Shown here piece after piece: positions 29,101-44,100 of a stretch of DNA of 64,000 bases (the stretch's first letter is position 1; every line of letters begins with the position of its first letter). The notes beneath the pieces were generated by a model. It searched no databases and had not been told where the DNA came from. It worked only from the letters and a program-made list of their open reading frames with translations. A program made the translations under genes and the position numbers. This DNA is from Chamaea fasciata (taxonomy: Eukaryota > Chordata > Aves > Passeriformes > Sylviidae), in the NCBI GenBank assembly GCA_029207755.1, contig JARCOQ010000006.1:24944022-25008021 (forward strand). Reading direction: 5' to 3'.

Positions 29101-32100
29101 CTGGGTGATTATTCATGAACTTTATGTTCTAGTATAGTGGATGGAGGCAGGCCCCAGATAGCAAAGGTCAGATTGGTACAGAATTTTGAGAAGCGAAAGA
29201 GTAAATTTATGTGAGAGAAGCTAGAACTAAGTGTCTTCTTTTGGGAACTGATATTTTGAATCCAAAAAGCTTTATATTGAGTTACTCACAAGAAGATAGG
29301 GTTTTTTCCTATCAAGACTCAGAACATAACCAGAAAAATAAAGGCAAGAATTACATCAAAATTCTTCCATGCTGATCTAAATGCATTTAGCACATCAGAA
29401 TAAAATCCTCCTCTGTATTTTCTTCATTCACTTTTAAGTTTTATGGGGAGAGAAGAGAAGAGAAAAAGAATTCTCTTTTCTTTCATCCTCACCTACAAGT
29501 TAATCATTAAAACGAATCCTAGAAGAGACAGTTTACTTCCTCATCATCACTTTTCTGTCTGTTGCATCAAATGGGGGGAAAAACCAACAGTAAGCTGAAC
29601 ATTTGTCACACACTGAGAATTTAAGGAAAAACATGCTGGAGAACTCTTCATGTTGTCTAAATATTTTTAGTAATTCAATTAAATGAACATGAAGAAAAAG
29701 ACTTAAACCAAACTTTATGAGATTCACATGTGATTATATTATGACAGGAAGAGAATTATTGCCTTTCAACATCTCCAAGATAACAGTCACCAATAAAACA
29801 GAACTAAGACGTTTGGGAAGGAAAACAATTTGTCAGAAGCTTTCAAAGGAAAAAGCATAGTTTGAGATTGCATCTTTTTCTATCCCTACATCAATGAAAC
29901 AGGTCTAGATTGTTGTGCTCTTTAAGGTATGGGAAGCTTACAGACTTACATGGCATTCCTTTGATAGGGAATGCCAGGTACATCACAAATACTTATGTCC
30001 TCTTCCGTCACATTCCAGGAAACAAACTCAGAGAAAATATTTTGTTTTTTCTATTTGATCCTGCATGCAAGTGGTAGACAGGAGCTGGCAAAGTTTCATG
30101 TACTACATGTTTTCAAAACAAGATTCTTCCAAATATTCACACTTAATAGTTATATGCAAATTGATGCTTTGACTACTGAAAAACAAAATTGCCTTCCTAC
30201 TGGCTGCAAAGTTGGATCTATAGAAATGCAGTTTTTCTTCCTATATTCCACTAAAAAAAATGGCCCTAGGTTGTATTTTTAGACTCTTGAAATTTTTTTT
30301 GAAGTCTTAGCTAAGGGAAGAATACAATTGACTTGAGTTATATTTCCTCAAAATAGACACAATGTGTTTCCTACAGTAAGAATAAAATGTCTAGGGATAA
30401 TTCTTTAGTGAAGTCCTACAGACTTAAGATCAATTTTTGAAATGACCATGGCTGGTTCATAGCTACAATTCTTTCTGACAGAAGACCTTTGTTAAACAAA
30501 GCAAATTATTTTGGCTTTTAGTGATTTATTACAGATCGCTCACTGCCCCCCAAAACCAGTACTTTCCATAAGAAAAAAAAAAGATTATAAATAGAACATG
30601 AAGTCTAATCTTGCATAGAACACTTTTCTACTAGCTCCAGAAAAGTCTGCATTTTATTACTCTTATACATAGCTTGCTATCTGGAGTTTTGAATGTTGTA
30701 AGAAGCACTGTTCTGCCATCTTTGACAAAATGCACACCATCTCTAGTTCACATTTCCTATTACACTGAATCATTTTATGAGCTTACCCCCAATATCTGGC
30801 CGAAGTTTATTGTCATATCCTTGCAGTAAGGAGTCCAGTATGTGAGTTACATCACCACCATGAATCTTCGGTGCAAGGACCCATGTTTTATTCATCATTA
30901 GATCTTCATCATCCTCATCATCTGTTTTATCAGCTCTATGTTGTGTGATTAAAAAAAAAAAAAACAAGATTGGGAAAAACACAAGACAGCGAAACTGAAT
31001 ACACAAGAGTTGGAGAAGAAAGAGATAAAATATTGAACACTATTTAGAATAGTTTGTGAAAACATAAATGCATTCTGCTGCCAAAAGAAAGAAGCAGGCC
31101 CTTATTTACAATATATAAATTTACCAACATTTTGTTTTATGGTGGTGGGGAGTGTGTTTATAGATACAATTACACATCACCCTTATAGAAAAGCTCAAGC
31201 TATGAGTCAAACCCATAAAAGCAGTAGCAGGCATCATCTTACCATCAGCCTTTTCCTGTTTTTTTTTAAAAAAAAGGTGTAAGTTCAAATCTTTTCCCCA
31301 CACGCATTTCTTTTTCAAGTGTTGATGCTAATATTTCCAAGAGATGCTTAATCTTCATTATAGCATACCTATTGTATGCTACTTAAAACAACATCATCAG
31401 AATTTCCTTCCTAGTAGCCTCTGTTATATGATGTAAAAAAATAAGACTTGCACACTTATTAAAATCCATTCAACATTTTAAGTGAGCAAACATTACATCC
31501 ATGTGCTACAACTAAGCATTAGCAGAAGCAGAAACTGCTGACATGTCAATTATGTGTCTGTATGTATACACGGTATAGGCAACTGAAAGGAATGGTACAC
31601 CATTTTCAGAAAGTTTGTTAGCTATCTTTTTTAGCAAGATGAAACAATTGTACAAGGAAAATAATTAAACATTCATTTACTACCTATCTTTTAATTAGAT
31701 AAGCAGCAATAGATAGTTAATCTCTTGATCATTAAAGAAATTTGCAATATCTTCATTGCATCTGCAAATTCATTTTCACCAAAAGGTCAAAGAATGCCTG
31801 AAAGTAGTTTTCTTTCCATTTCAATCAAATGAGTATGGACTTCAGTATTCCTCCGGTGCTAAAAACTGCAATCTATATTACTCACCCAGTTTATTTCAAA
31901 GAAGTGCCATGGGCTTGAGGTCAAGCAAAGTTCATGAGACTGATAGCAGTAACTAACATTAGTCATACAACCAACCTTCACAAATTGGCACTGGCTAGCA
32001 ATTACAGAAAATATGCAGCCCCTATAAATCAGATCCAATGTTAACACAAGTACAATATTCCAGTAAAAGAAAGGAATTAAATTACTATCTTTGTGCCAAT

Positions 32101-35100
32101 TCACATTGTACACCAAAATTAAAGATGTTACTTCTTTATTAAGGGTTTCTAAATTACACAGACACATGCTACCCTCAAAACTAAGAGTGGAAATTTTCAG
32201 CAAATTTACTACAGCAAAGAAGACCACCAGTATGTTCCACATGAAGAATGGACATAAAAAGTCAGGAAAGGACAGAGTAAGAGAAGGCATGCCTGCCTTT
32301 TATTGCAGTCCTTTGTAGGAATGCCTCAAACCAGACTGTAATAGAAAGGCCTTGCATCACCTCTCAGGTAATACTAAGCAAGTCTCACTGAAAATCAAAA
32401 CTGTCATGGCTGTGGAAACTCTCAGTGGTTTCGGCATGCCTGCTTAATTTGGGAAGTGTGACAGAAACCTTGCCACAGCTCAACAGGTTCCCAGAGGATG
32501 AACAAAAGGCACTGCTCAGATATCAGAGCTTTCATACCTAACTTGCTACAAGCAAGTTGAGTCTATTACAGCAGAAAGTAATACACAGTCTAAATACAAG
32601 GCTTACTGACAGCTTCCCTGTAACAGCCTGAAAAGAGCTTTCATTCTTTTAAATTGAAATGCACCATAAAATACTTAATCTTTACTGCACTACATAGACA
32701 TTAGAGAAATGTCAGATATTAAATATTAAACATTTCCCATTAGCAGGATCCCACTTATGGGAGCACTAAAACTAGGAAGATAAGTTTTGTAAATGTACAT
32801 TCTTTTTCCCGCAGAGCTACCTATTGCCATCTCTTTCATGTTTTTTCTTGCCACACAGCTTTGGTTTTTTTAATGTATCTATTTATGGTCTGATTCACTT
32901 TTTGGCATCTAATTCCTTTATAAATTAGCTTACAGTTGCTCAGAGTGCAGAGGCAATCCCACCCTTTTCCCAGAGGCATTAAGATGACGAGGAGGTAAAA
33001 GTCAATTTATAAGTAGCTCTCCAAGGAAAGAGACATAACCACCACAAAACTGACCTTCTTCTTTCTGTCTTCCATCCCATAAACAGCAGAAAGTATAGTA
33101 AAATTAACAGAGTTCCTTACAGATACAGAACACCTGATTCTCTGGATCAGCCCAGTTATTTACAGAGAATTTGAAGCAATTGTGACACTATTTTGTTCTG
33201 CTTTAATGTTTTTTTCCACAATGCTATTAAGAACAGCAGAGATTTAGCCAAAATGGAAAGTACAAGAGGTCATGCCATCACCACCTAAACCAAATAGGAG
33301 TTACAACCAGAACACCTCAACTCACAGTCACTGAATATCTTGACATTTCAAAGAGTTCCTAATTTTATTTATAGATTCACAGGACAAATCCCGTTGGAAA
33401 GAGATCGTGAGAGGTCTCTCTACTCCAGCCTCCTGCTCAAAGCAGGGCTTACTCTGAGGTCACAGAAGGCTGCTCATGGCTTATCAGGCTGGGTACTGCA
33501 GACATCCAAAAATGGAAGCTGCACAACCTCTCTAAGCAACCTGATCTCCACTTGGCTCTTTTCTACTATTTACTACATTTAAATAAACTTGAAATTAACA
33601 AGGAGAAAGAATGCAAATAAAAGCACATTTCAAATTTTCACTTTATTTTTCAATTTTCTGTCTTATTTAATTGGAGGACCTCTGGTCGTCCTCCAATTTT
33701 AAAATTCTGAACTACAAATAGGAATACAATGGCAGGTAACAGAATGTCATTAATGCTATTCCAGGTGGAGAGAGAAAAATTCCATCCCAACATCTGAGTG
33801 ATTTTCCAGACACTAGTAAATAAATCCATTTAAGAAGATAGTTTTATTAGAGGCAACATTTCTTTACTTAGTGTCTGACAAATCTTGGTTTTAAATGTGC
33901 CTTTCTGACCATTCACGTTAAACTATTTCATTTTATCTAGGAAATATTGTCCACTGAAAAAAGTGTCACCAGCTATAAAAGAAACACAAATGAATTCCAT
34001 ACTAGTACAAAAAGCCAACAAGAGCTTGTGCCTCACTAACCCATTTGCTAAACTGGCAAAGAAACCAACATGAATCAGATAATAATGTAACCAAATATGG
34101 AAGGCCTGAATTATTGCTGTTCTACATGGTGAAAAAAGCTATTTTTACTTTATTCCTATCTTACTGGCCTTTTCAGAGGTGACTGACTGAGATTAACTCA
34201 TCTCCCTACTGAATACCATCTTTTAAACTCTTCTTTAAAATGTGCTCAAGATCACCAAATGTGTAATAAAGACTATAGTATCTGTGAAATGCTGATGGCA
34301 CCCAGTCCTATAGTTTTGATTCCTAAACCACAGCCACTGATGTGCAGCAAGATTGTGGTAAGAAGGAATGATGCTGGATGGAAGAAGGAAGTGACCAGAA
34401 TATACAGAAAGTCTTTTGTACACCGTCCAGTGAAGTAGAGCACACCACCCGCAAACTTGAATTGTCAGTCCAGTTGGTTTGGGGGGAGTTGCACAAAGCT
34501 CCCTCAAAAGAGCACCTAGCCATGTGAAGGCAACAGGACCGGCACTGTGTACACATTAAGTTCTAGGAGTCTGAATTACCAACATTTGTTGTGCTAAACA
34601 GATTTGTAATAATTTGTTTTAAAGGTAGAAATCCCTGCAGAGGTACAAAGTCAGTAGGATCAGTTGACATGGTGTTATCAGGATCTTATCGAGCTTGCTA
34701 GACCATATTCTATAAAGAAACATTCACTTTAGAAAACAAGATGGGTCAAAACTGTTGATCTTTTACCAAGTTTCTGTGTATCTCCAGCATTTTCTCCAGG
34801 GTTTAGAATGGATAGAAGGAAGGACAGAAGGCAGCAAACTTCATTCCAAACCAGAAAATGTCAGATTCAGGTATGTCATTCAATTACTTAGTGACAGTTA
34901 ACTTGGGTTGAGGACCTTTTTTACTTCTTTGCCATTAAAATAAATCTAAGAAACCTATGAAGATTAATGCCAGTTAATTCCACTTTCACTTTAATGGTGG
35001 CACTTTCCCGTCTCTTTCAAAACCCCAAGAAGAAAGGCAAACTTAATTAAAGAGGAATTCTTTTCCTTTCCAAGTTCATCTAAAGGTTTTTTCACTATAC

Positions 35101-38100
35101 ACAGAACATAATACTTGATCATCTCTCCATTTACTGCAAAATATATTTGTTCCAGCTAGGTTCACTCACTGTCTTTTTCAGAATGTCTGGAGAGATTATG
35201 ATTTAAAACAATCAAACATTAAAACATTTCTGTTCCATGACACAGTGCTACTTTACATCTATTAATTTTAATAGATTTTAATGATTTTATAAATAAGAAA
35301 GAGACCTCACTTCTTAAGATGCTGCTCGTTGGAACACTTCAGCCTCCCTCATAAACTCAACAGTAAACTGCATGTACACAGCTAACAGCAATTAGGCAAA
35401 AAGTGCCCCCATTATGCTCGCTGTCCATCAACTAATTGGAAACATTACCACGACTAATAAATCTCTGGGCACAAGTGACTAAGGACTAAATAAGACTTTT
35501 AAACATCAGACAACGTGCTGCTCATCAGACATTAACACCACAGGTATTTGTTCTTCTTTAAATATGAGCAAAATCTGTCAGATGAGCTTTCTGTTTCAAC
35601 TAATATCTGTCAAGTTATGCAATGAAGTAAAAGAAAAATGAATACAGTGAAAGTGTTCTGATTTCTATTTGCATCATGCATGTCAAAGTATTACACACAA
35701 AAGTACGTGTATGGCGTAAGTGAGAGTATTTAAACATAGCTAAGCATCAATTTAGTTGTCCATTTGCAGGCTCCTATTCCTATCCAACACACAAAAGGAT
35801 ATCCAGTCTTCCAAGATGGGATGATTTATAGGGAACCTGTAGACCTGTGGAAAAGTAGAGACTTGTCAGGGAACCTGAGTTAGCTAAAGCTTCAAGTCTG
35901 TGCACAAGCAACTCAATCAAGTTCTTTGTATCCGTGAGGTTTAGACAACCTTCATAGTGGCCTTGGAGATAGTGAACCTTCTGTACAAGGAATACTCTGA
36001 TGATTATTTAATAAATAAATAAGTAGGAAAGTGAGATCTCGTTTCAGATAATTTCTATGTTGAAAAAGCTAAAACAAATACACTTTTTTTCCTTGTTGCC
36101 TTAAATATGTGAATGAAAAGAGTAAGACTACCTGTGTTACTTCACTTACCTGAGGATCTTCAGTTCCTTCAAAAGTTTTACCAATACAGGGGTAGGGCAA
36201 AGTGACACTCACCTATATGATGAAATATGCCATAAGACAGCTGTTATTCACTGGGTGTGCACCCCAGGATGTGTCCATTGTCTAAATATCACTCAATTAA
36301 ACCTTTATTTTCTATTAATTAAAAAAAAATGAAAAAAACCCCACTAAACAAAATAATTTCTCTCAACTTTCAGAAAAATGGTAGTATTTCTCGAAGTGTA
36401 AACATGACAGATTACCTTTTTAAGAACAATACTTCTTCACAGGTTTTTCAAAAGCGTGCATTTAACCAGACTGGCCTTCATAACAAGTCAGTCATGACAG
36501 GTAAAGTTCCCTTGGAAGTTCTCCAACAGATCATCTAACCAGACACTAGCTTGCTCCAGAACACCAAGCACTATATGCTTGTATGTGGTAAAGAAGTATA
36601 TATTTCATGGCCCCATCAGTGAGAGGTCAGAGCTCACGTGACCTAACCAAATTCTGCACATGAAAAAAAGACCTAAAGCTCTGCTGGAAAGCTAAACATG
36701 GTCACTGACTCACCTCTGTCCAGTCAGACATTTGTACAGAGGCTGGTGATGGTTCTAGTTCAGAAAATAAAAATCCAAGTACTTAGCCATGTGTCATGTG
36801 AGTGACCAAGGCACAGGACCAGTTGTAGATGAAAATCTGAACTCTAGCAGGATGATAAGTTTAAGAAATGCCCGAAACAGAGCAAAATTCCTTAAATATG
36901 GAGAAAAATGCAACTTCAACATGGCAGGAATGAGTAATTACTCTCATGCCAGCAATTTAAATTTCATATTTTCATATGATCTTGAATCTTCTTAAGATAA
37001 AATATGGACATCAGATAGCCTTATAGTATCCTCAGAAGCTGAGAAATTACTGGGACTCCTACATGTATTAAAATACAACTCTCAAGTAGCAAAAATAAGC
37101 AGGACCACATAGTCATGACTGCTGAAATAGAACTCAATTCCATTTTTCTACAAAAGACTTCCTTGAAAGCTCACTATCACAGCTAGCTGTCAGTGGTGAA
37201 TGGTTTAAACATCTTTTAAGATTTATCTTTCAGACTTTATGGCTGACTTCATAGTCATCAGTTCCGTTACAATTCTGTGGAAGTGAACTCTCTTGAATTT
37301 CATCATCAGCATCTTCACTGATACGCTTTATGTGTCATAGAAAATTTCTGGGAAAATAAATGTAACTGCAAGCAAAAAAAAAAAACAGCTACTAAAAATA
37401 TGTCTCCAAACAGCATTACTTAGTCCTTTTAATCCTGTGAGATATAGAGCCACTGATGTTGTAGTCCTTCCTCTTTCTTCTTCCTAAAACTGGTCTCTCG
37501 ACAAAAATCTCTTTTCCCCCCATCTATTCCATCTCCGACGTTTTCATCAATTTCCCACCCTTTCTGCCTTGCCAGACTTGGGCATATTCTTTTGTGTGTC
37601 AAAATGTATTTCTCTCTCCCACTGAAGTATGTTTTACTTACTCCCTGTATCTTTTTTGCAGTACACTGACCACATACTGTTAGGTTGATTCTTCTTCTGA
37701 ATAGACATAGTGCCTTGTGCTCTTTTTGTCTTATTTCATATTTGTCTGGGTGTTAATAATTTCCTGCCCTGCCTCTTCTTTCCCTTCTTTTTCCTTAGTG
37801 TTCAGTGAAGGGATTAATTTGGACATTAATTATCAGGGAAAAGTGTGAAATAAATATTCAGAATTCCTACACAGAAACATTTGAATACTAGATTAAAAGT
37901 ATAAGCTACATGGGGAAGTGGTCTTGGTATTAAATAAGTTTTGTGGTAAAAAAATGAACAGTCATAGCAATAACAGAATAAAAAAATGTACCTCTGGTGT
38001 TCACTCCCTGTAACAAAAAGTGTTGCCTATGTATCTGAGTGCTTAGGCTAGTAGCCTTGTATTATCTTAATACATATCACAAGTATCAGGTGATTAAGAT

Positions 38101-41100
38101 GTTTTGAGTCATTTTATCTTTGAACCACACCTCTGAAAGACATGAAATATTTTCTCCAACACATAATAACTTCAGTCCAACTAATTTTAATCCCAGTAAT
38201 ACCTTCATTTAAAAACATTATCGCATTTCTCATAAAATCTTCAACATCTTTGTGATGCTTATATACTAAAAACTAATCCAAAATTACTGAACAATATAAC
38301 CAGACTTAACTCTGAGCACTTAATATAGGCACAATCTGACTGCAAAGAATGTTTACAGAAATGTGGATTTTTAACAATAAGAACAACAGATACTATTAAA
38401 ACTATCTTCCAGCAGAACAGTTTTGCTCTGAGATCCACACAAATTGTTCTTCTCCAAGTCAATTTTCACATAATGCTTCACACGGTTTGAAATTACACTG
38501 GTCAAATGCTATTAATTCAAATGGATTTTACAGATCTCACAAAATTATCATAAAGACTCAAAGCATCTCAGATATTCTTTATCTGTCAGTCTTCTCACAT
38601 TATACAAAGTTTATCTTCTCTCCTTGAAAGTTAATCCAAACACTGATATGGTCAGACCAGTAAAACTGCTGCCTCTACTCTTATCAAGCTGCAGTCCAGA
38701 AATCAATTGATGATCTTTCTCACATCTCTCTAGCCAAGCATAGGTAATTCTCTGCACCACTTCAGAACTGCTGGATTCTCAAACATATTCAGTTTGATTA
38801 GTATAGCAATCTTACTTTGACCATTTCCTTACCTCCATATGTGATGACCTCTGAGATCATCAAGTCCAACCTTTGACTGACCATCACCTTGTCAATTAGA
38901 CCATGGCACCAAGTGACACAGAGTTGTTTCTTGAACACCTCCAGGGATAGGGACTCTACCACCTCCCAGTGCAGCCCCTTCCAATGCTTAACAATCCTTT
39001 CTGGGAATAAATTCACCCCGATGTCCAAACTGAACCTCCCTTAGCACAGTTTGACGCCATTTCCTCTTGTCCGGTCTCTAGTTGCCTGAGAGAACAGGTT
39101 GACCCCCACCTTTACAATCCCCTTTCAGGCAGTTCTAGAGAGTGATAAGGGGCCCCCTGAGCCTCTTTTTCACCAGGCTAAACAACCCCAGCTCCCTCAG
39201 CCACTCCTCACAGAACTTAATTCTTGACCTTTCACCAGCTCTACAGACCTTCTTTGGACACACTCCAACACCTCAATGTTTTTTCTCTTAATGAAGGGCC
39301 CAGAACTGAACACAGTACTTGAGGTGCAATCTTATTTTCTCAGTTGGTAAGTTTTACCTGCTTTGTAGGTTTTGGCCACACCATGCAATCAGATAATTAA
39401 AATGTAAACAGCCATAGTCCACTGTTCATCTAGACAAGCAGCAGGAAACAAATGAAGACTTGAACACAAGGTAAGAGGATAACCAAAGCAAATTATAGAA
39501 CCTAAGTAGATAACTTAAAAGGGAAAACAAGTATTAAAGGTCAAAATATCCTAAAACAGCTAAAGATGGACACAGTGCTGATAACTTCTCTGGATATGTG
39601 AAACATGTTCTAACCATGGCAGTACCAGATCTCCTCAGAGATCAGAGTTTCAGACAGATCATCACACAAAGACACAAAGACAGACACAAAAATCCATGTG
39701 AGTCAGCGTATCATTCACACACTATCTACACTTGACTGATGAAAGGTTAATTGCCATCAAGTTCAAAATTAACAGATACACATTAACAGATGTTGTTGGG
39801 CTAAGTGCTTTGATCCCAGATACGCTTTCCATAGTGAAACTAGACTTTAAACAGACCTGTTTGTTCATTGATAAATGAATGCTGAGAACTATAACCTCAA
39901 TAAAAAGCAGTTAACCTAATTAAATGCCATCCCACACTAACAATAAAATTCACCAAATTGCAAAGTCAATTTTCTACCTTAAAATATCACCAGCATCTCA
40001 CAGGATATTTCAAATGAGCAATCCTTTATAAGACATTTTCAGTCATTTAAGCTGATATTATTTCAACATATCCATTTGAACATTTGTTCTAATACAGTTC
40101 ATCACATATTTCCTGCAAAATCTTCAGGTGACAAGAAATCATCTACAACCCTTCAGAAAACCAAACTTATTTGAAACAGTTCCAAATTCTGGTACACATG
40201 AGCAGGTGCGCCATCATCCTCCCACAAGAGCCAAAGGAAAATGCATGGACTGAAGCAGCAACAGAACTAGAGACCTGGATTGAATTGCACACTGTAATCG
40301 CAGAATATAAGTAAATCTGGCTTGAAATTCCAGAAAAAGCCATACAACTAAAATAACTAGGCAATGAAAACATGTCCCCAATAGAAATACAACGAATAGG
40401 TTCTACTGAAATTTTAGTGTAAAATTAGGCAATTATGGACTAATCCAAAGTTTAATTAAGTTAATAAATAATTGAATAGGAAGATGAATATACTCTGTAA
40501 TGACTAACTGAAATGCCTAAATCATGTAATCAAAAGCTTGCTGTCTCTATGCACAAAATTATGTCTTCTCTGATGTAACTTATTGTGCATTACAGGTCAC
40601 AATCTTTAAAATATTATCTTTAAAACAGGAGAATTACATCTCTTGTTAGATGGTGACTCAAATTTATGGCAGTTCAGAGTTGTTCCCTGCTGGACACAAC
40701 CCACAGGACATCATCTGGATGGCCCTCACTGGCAAAGTAAAAACCTAAGATACAGGTCAACATGTCACCTGCAGCAGGTCTGGCACAATCCAATACATAT
40801 TCAATGGCTGTCTGGTGATGATATGAAGAACTGTTCTCTCCAGAGAAAACACTAAGGACACTTGCAAATTTAACATTGGACAATGAAATAAAAAAAAAAA
40901 AAAAATTCTTGACTTACTTTGACAGTTTACCACCTAAAAATGGACACTTAATGTCACAATTTTTTTACTAAGAGAAATTCTATCCAGTTGAACCTTATTC
41001 AGAAAGAAAAAACTGGACAATAATACTACATTACTACTAATAATAATACTTAATGCCTCATGATATACTGCCTTAAACAAGAAGAAAACCATATCAAAGG

Positions 41101-44100
41101 AAAGGACTAACAATCTGAGACATCAAATAATTTAATCCAAAGGGGATGTATCTTATTCTACCTCAGATTTTTCCCATCCACTCTGTCTGTCTGTCTTCCT
41201 GAAAACAAAGGAAAATTGCTGCATATAAATTTAGAAAACACAGAATTAGCCATTCACACCTTACCAGACATGAATATAGTGACACAGAAAAAGATTTGAC
41301 AACCAAAGCAGAAAGCAAAAAGAACATGAATTACACCTGAACAGTATTGGAGCTAACCCTGTGAGAGAGTATCTGAGCAGTATGAAGTAGTAGTGAAGCA
41401 ATATTCTGTGTGTACATCTTCTTAAGACAAAAAAATGGAAAGGGCTTAAATGAAGTTAAGCAAATAATTATATATTTTCAGAAGAAATATTGGTATCCTA
41501 GTTAACTTATGTGAGAGGGAAATGTAAATGGCTATCAAGCTGTCTCTTAAACTACATATAGCAGGGATGTGCTTCAAAGATACGTTTGTATGACTGTAGC
41601 ATGGGTAAATCCAATTCAGTGGAAATTTCCACTCTTGCACAGAGAGTCTCCAATTGTGACACATTTGTACAGAACTTTCATTTTGGACTAGATCATTCAT
41701 CCTGCATTTTGGACTAGAACATTCATTTGGACTTAATCATTCATCATTCAACTGCTTGGAATTTAACATCACTGGAGCTTCCTGTCACCCAGAGGTGAGG
41801 AGGTTTCTACAACATAGTATGAAAGACTAGGCTGGAAAGAGAAAGGCACCAGGACGTTTTCGGACCAAAATGCTGATTCCTTTAAGAATTTTCAGGGTCC
41901 ACTTGAGATGCTCTGAGCTCTTGTCAGGGCAAAACTTGGCAGAGGCAATCAGAACAAGGAAGAGCTTCAATATCTGGTTTCCTTGTTGAAGAGCAGATGG
42001 ATGCAGACCACACACTGTTCCTGAAGTGCAGCTGCAGCCTTTGGTCATATCAAAGAAGACCTGGATTTCCCCACAAAGAGAGGGACATGGAATCCGTGTG
42101 GCTGAGCCAGGTGTAGCAGGTTACACTGGGAACAGGAGATCCACTGGCTGGAACCCAGAGAAACCTCAGACTAGAAATACTGATGTATATTTCATCAGAT
42201 TCCTCCTCATCAAGTCTGTATGCAAGGATGCAGTAAAACTGAAAGAGCAAAACTGATAGAGAAGACAGGGTAAATTCTCCAGTTTTGTTTAGCCTCTTAT
42301 ATATTCTTATATAAGACCAGATTATCTCAATAGATCCTACTGACTGGAAAATCGCCAATTAAAGCATATTTTAGAAACTATTTCCATCACATCCAATATC
42401 ATTGAAATTGTCCTCTTCTTTGAAACAAGTTCTGTTCTGATGAACTCCTGATGACCTTCCTAGTCTCTTTAGTTACCTCTACTAGTTCAGTGTTTCTCCA
42501 TGATTCACCATTTTAGGTTTATATATATATAGAATCAATTTTTACATAGGCCTGTAGGTCACTAAACTCACCACAATATTTTCAGTCTTAAAAAAAGTTT
42601 GCATGTGTAAAAGTGCAAAATCAGGACTTCTGTGTCATCCTCAGATTAATTCAATTGCATCTGAATTACTCAGTACAAATTATTACTATTCAGAGAAATT
42701 GTTAAGAAATAAAAGTTAGTGTCATTGTCGTCGACCAGCCATTGAAAGGTTCCTGTCAGTGTGTTACAGTCATTTATAATTAGTTCTTGTCTCTGCTGCT
42801 CCTTACCAAATACGTTATGATCTTGTTATTTTACTCATGCACAAGATCAATTTCGGATGCAGTGCAAGAAAGAGTTATGCAGGTAATTCAAAAAGTGCTA
42901 CTCTCTTCTGTCATAAATGGTGCTACAAAAATGGGGTTTGAAATGACTTTTTCAAAATCACTTTTGGATTTCTGTAGATTCAACACACACGACTCTTTTA
43001 GTATATACATGTGATAGCCCAAACCAAAGCAACTCACTTACAAACAGTGATACCTAACAGGATACCTAGTTCATTGAAGTGGTCCTACCTACTAGGTGTT
43101 GTGTTGCATGCAGATTCTTCTAGATACAATACAATTCTTTTGAGCTTCAAAGAAAAAAACACCTATTCCCCTGATCCCCTTATAATCTACTCTGTAGACA
43201 GACTTACGTATTCAGAATAAGAAGCTGAACAACCTCAACAAGTGCTCACCTGTAACCTTCTCTTTCCAGCTCAAAAAGGCTTGAATTTGTAGCAAAGGGG
43301 GTTTTTTTTAACATCAGGCATATTCAACAAACAGAAAGCTAAAAGTAAATGAAAATTTCTTTCAATTTGCTGAGACCCCTTTTTTATTTAACAGATTGAC
43401 ATAGTTTGAAGGTTTCCTTGAAACCACTGTAAGAAGATTATGTGCAAAGAATGTAAGTATTTCTCATTATTTTTGTCTCTTTAAACTTATTCCAACAAAA
43501 GAAGATATTAACAAACTTTCAATAAAATAAACTGTATTTCAAACCTCTGGGACTGCTGAATAACAAGTTCTTTGTTGTCACATCATGAATAAAGCACACA
43601 AGAGTGAGGATAATAATGAATAAACATCACAGATGTTCAAATGAAACAGTAAATCACAATTATCAAGTACTAAGAAACTAACATTGTTATGACAGGCTTA
43701 ACTCTGATCCAGGAATTTATATGAGAAGAAAACGTAGGCTGTACTATGTATTTTCCTAACAGATGCTTTGAAAAGAAAATATTAGTTGACATTTGTACCT
43801 GCTGACAGTTGCATTTCTATAGAGCATTTATAATTGCTTTTAAAACATCAGATTGTAAAACAAAAGGAAAGATATGGCCAAAATTAAGTTAAGCTTCCAA
43901 TATACTTTTAGGCATGCTGACCAGCACATACCATTTAAAGAACTATAAATTAGAAGAAATGTTACAGTTATGGTGCACCTCGATGGTTGGAACTAAGAAA
44001 ATAACATTAATTATATTGTCAGTTCTTATGCTCTGCCTATCAATTATCTGTTTATGTGAATTCAACAAGAATAATGGGTTTGCTGAACATTTAGGACTGC

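Noticed and set aside
30931..30938. Alternative tandem acceptor (AG followed by AG) at exon 2
   Set aside because: Using the second AG would shift the frame by two bases and break the reading into ADKTDDED, so the first AG is used.
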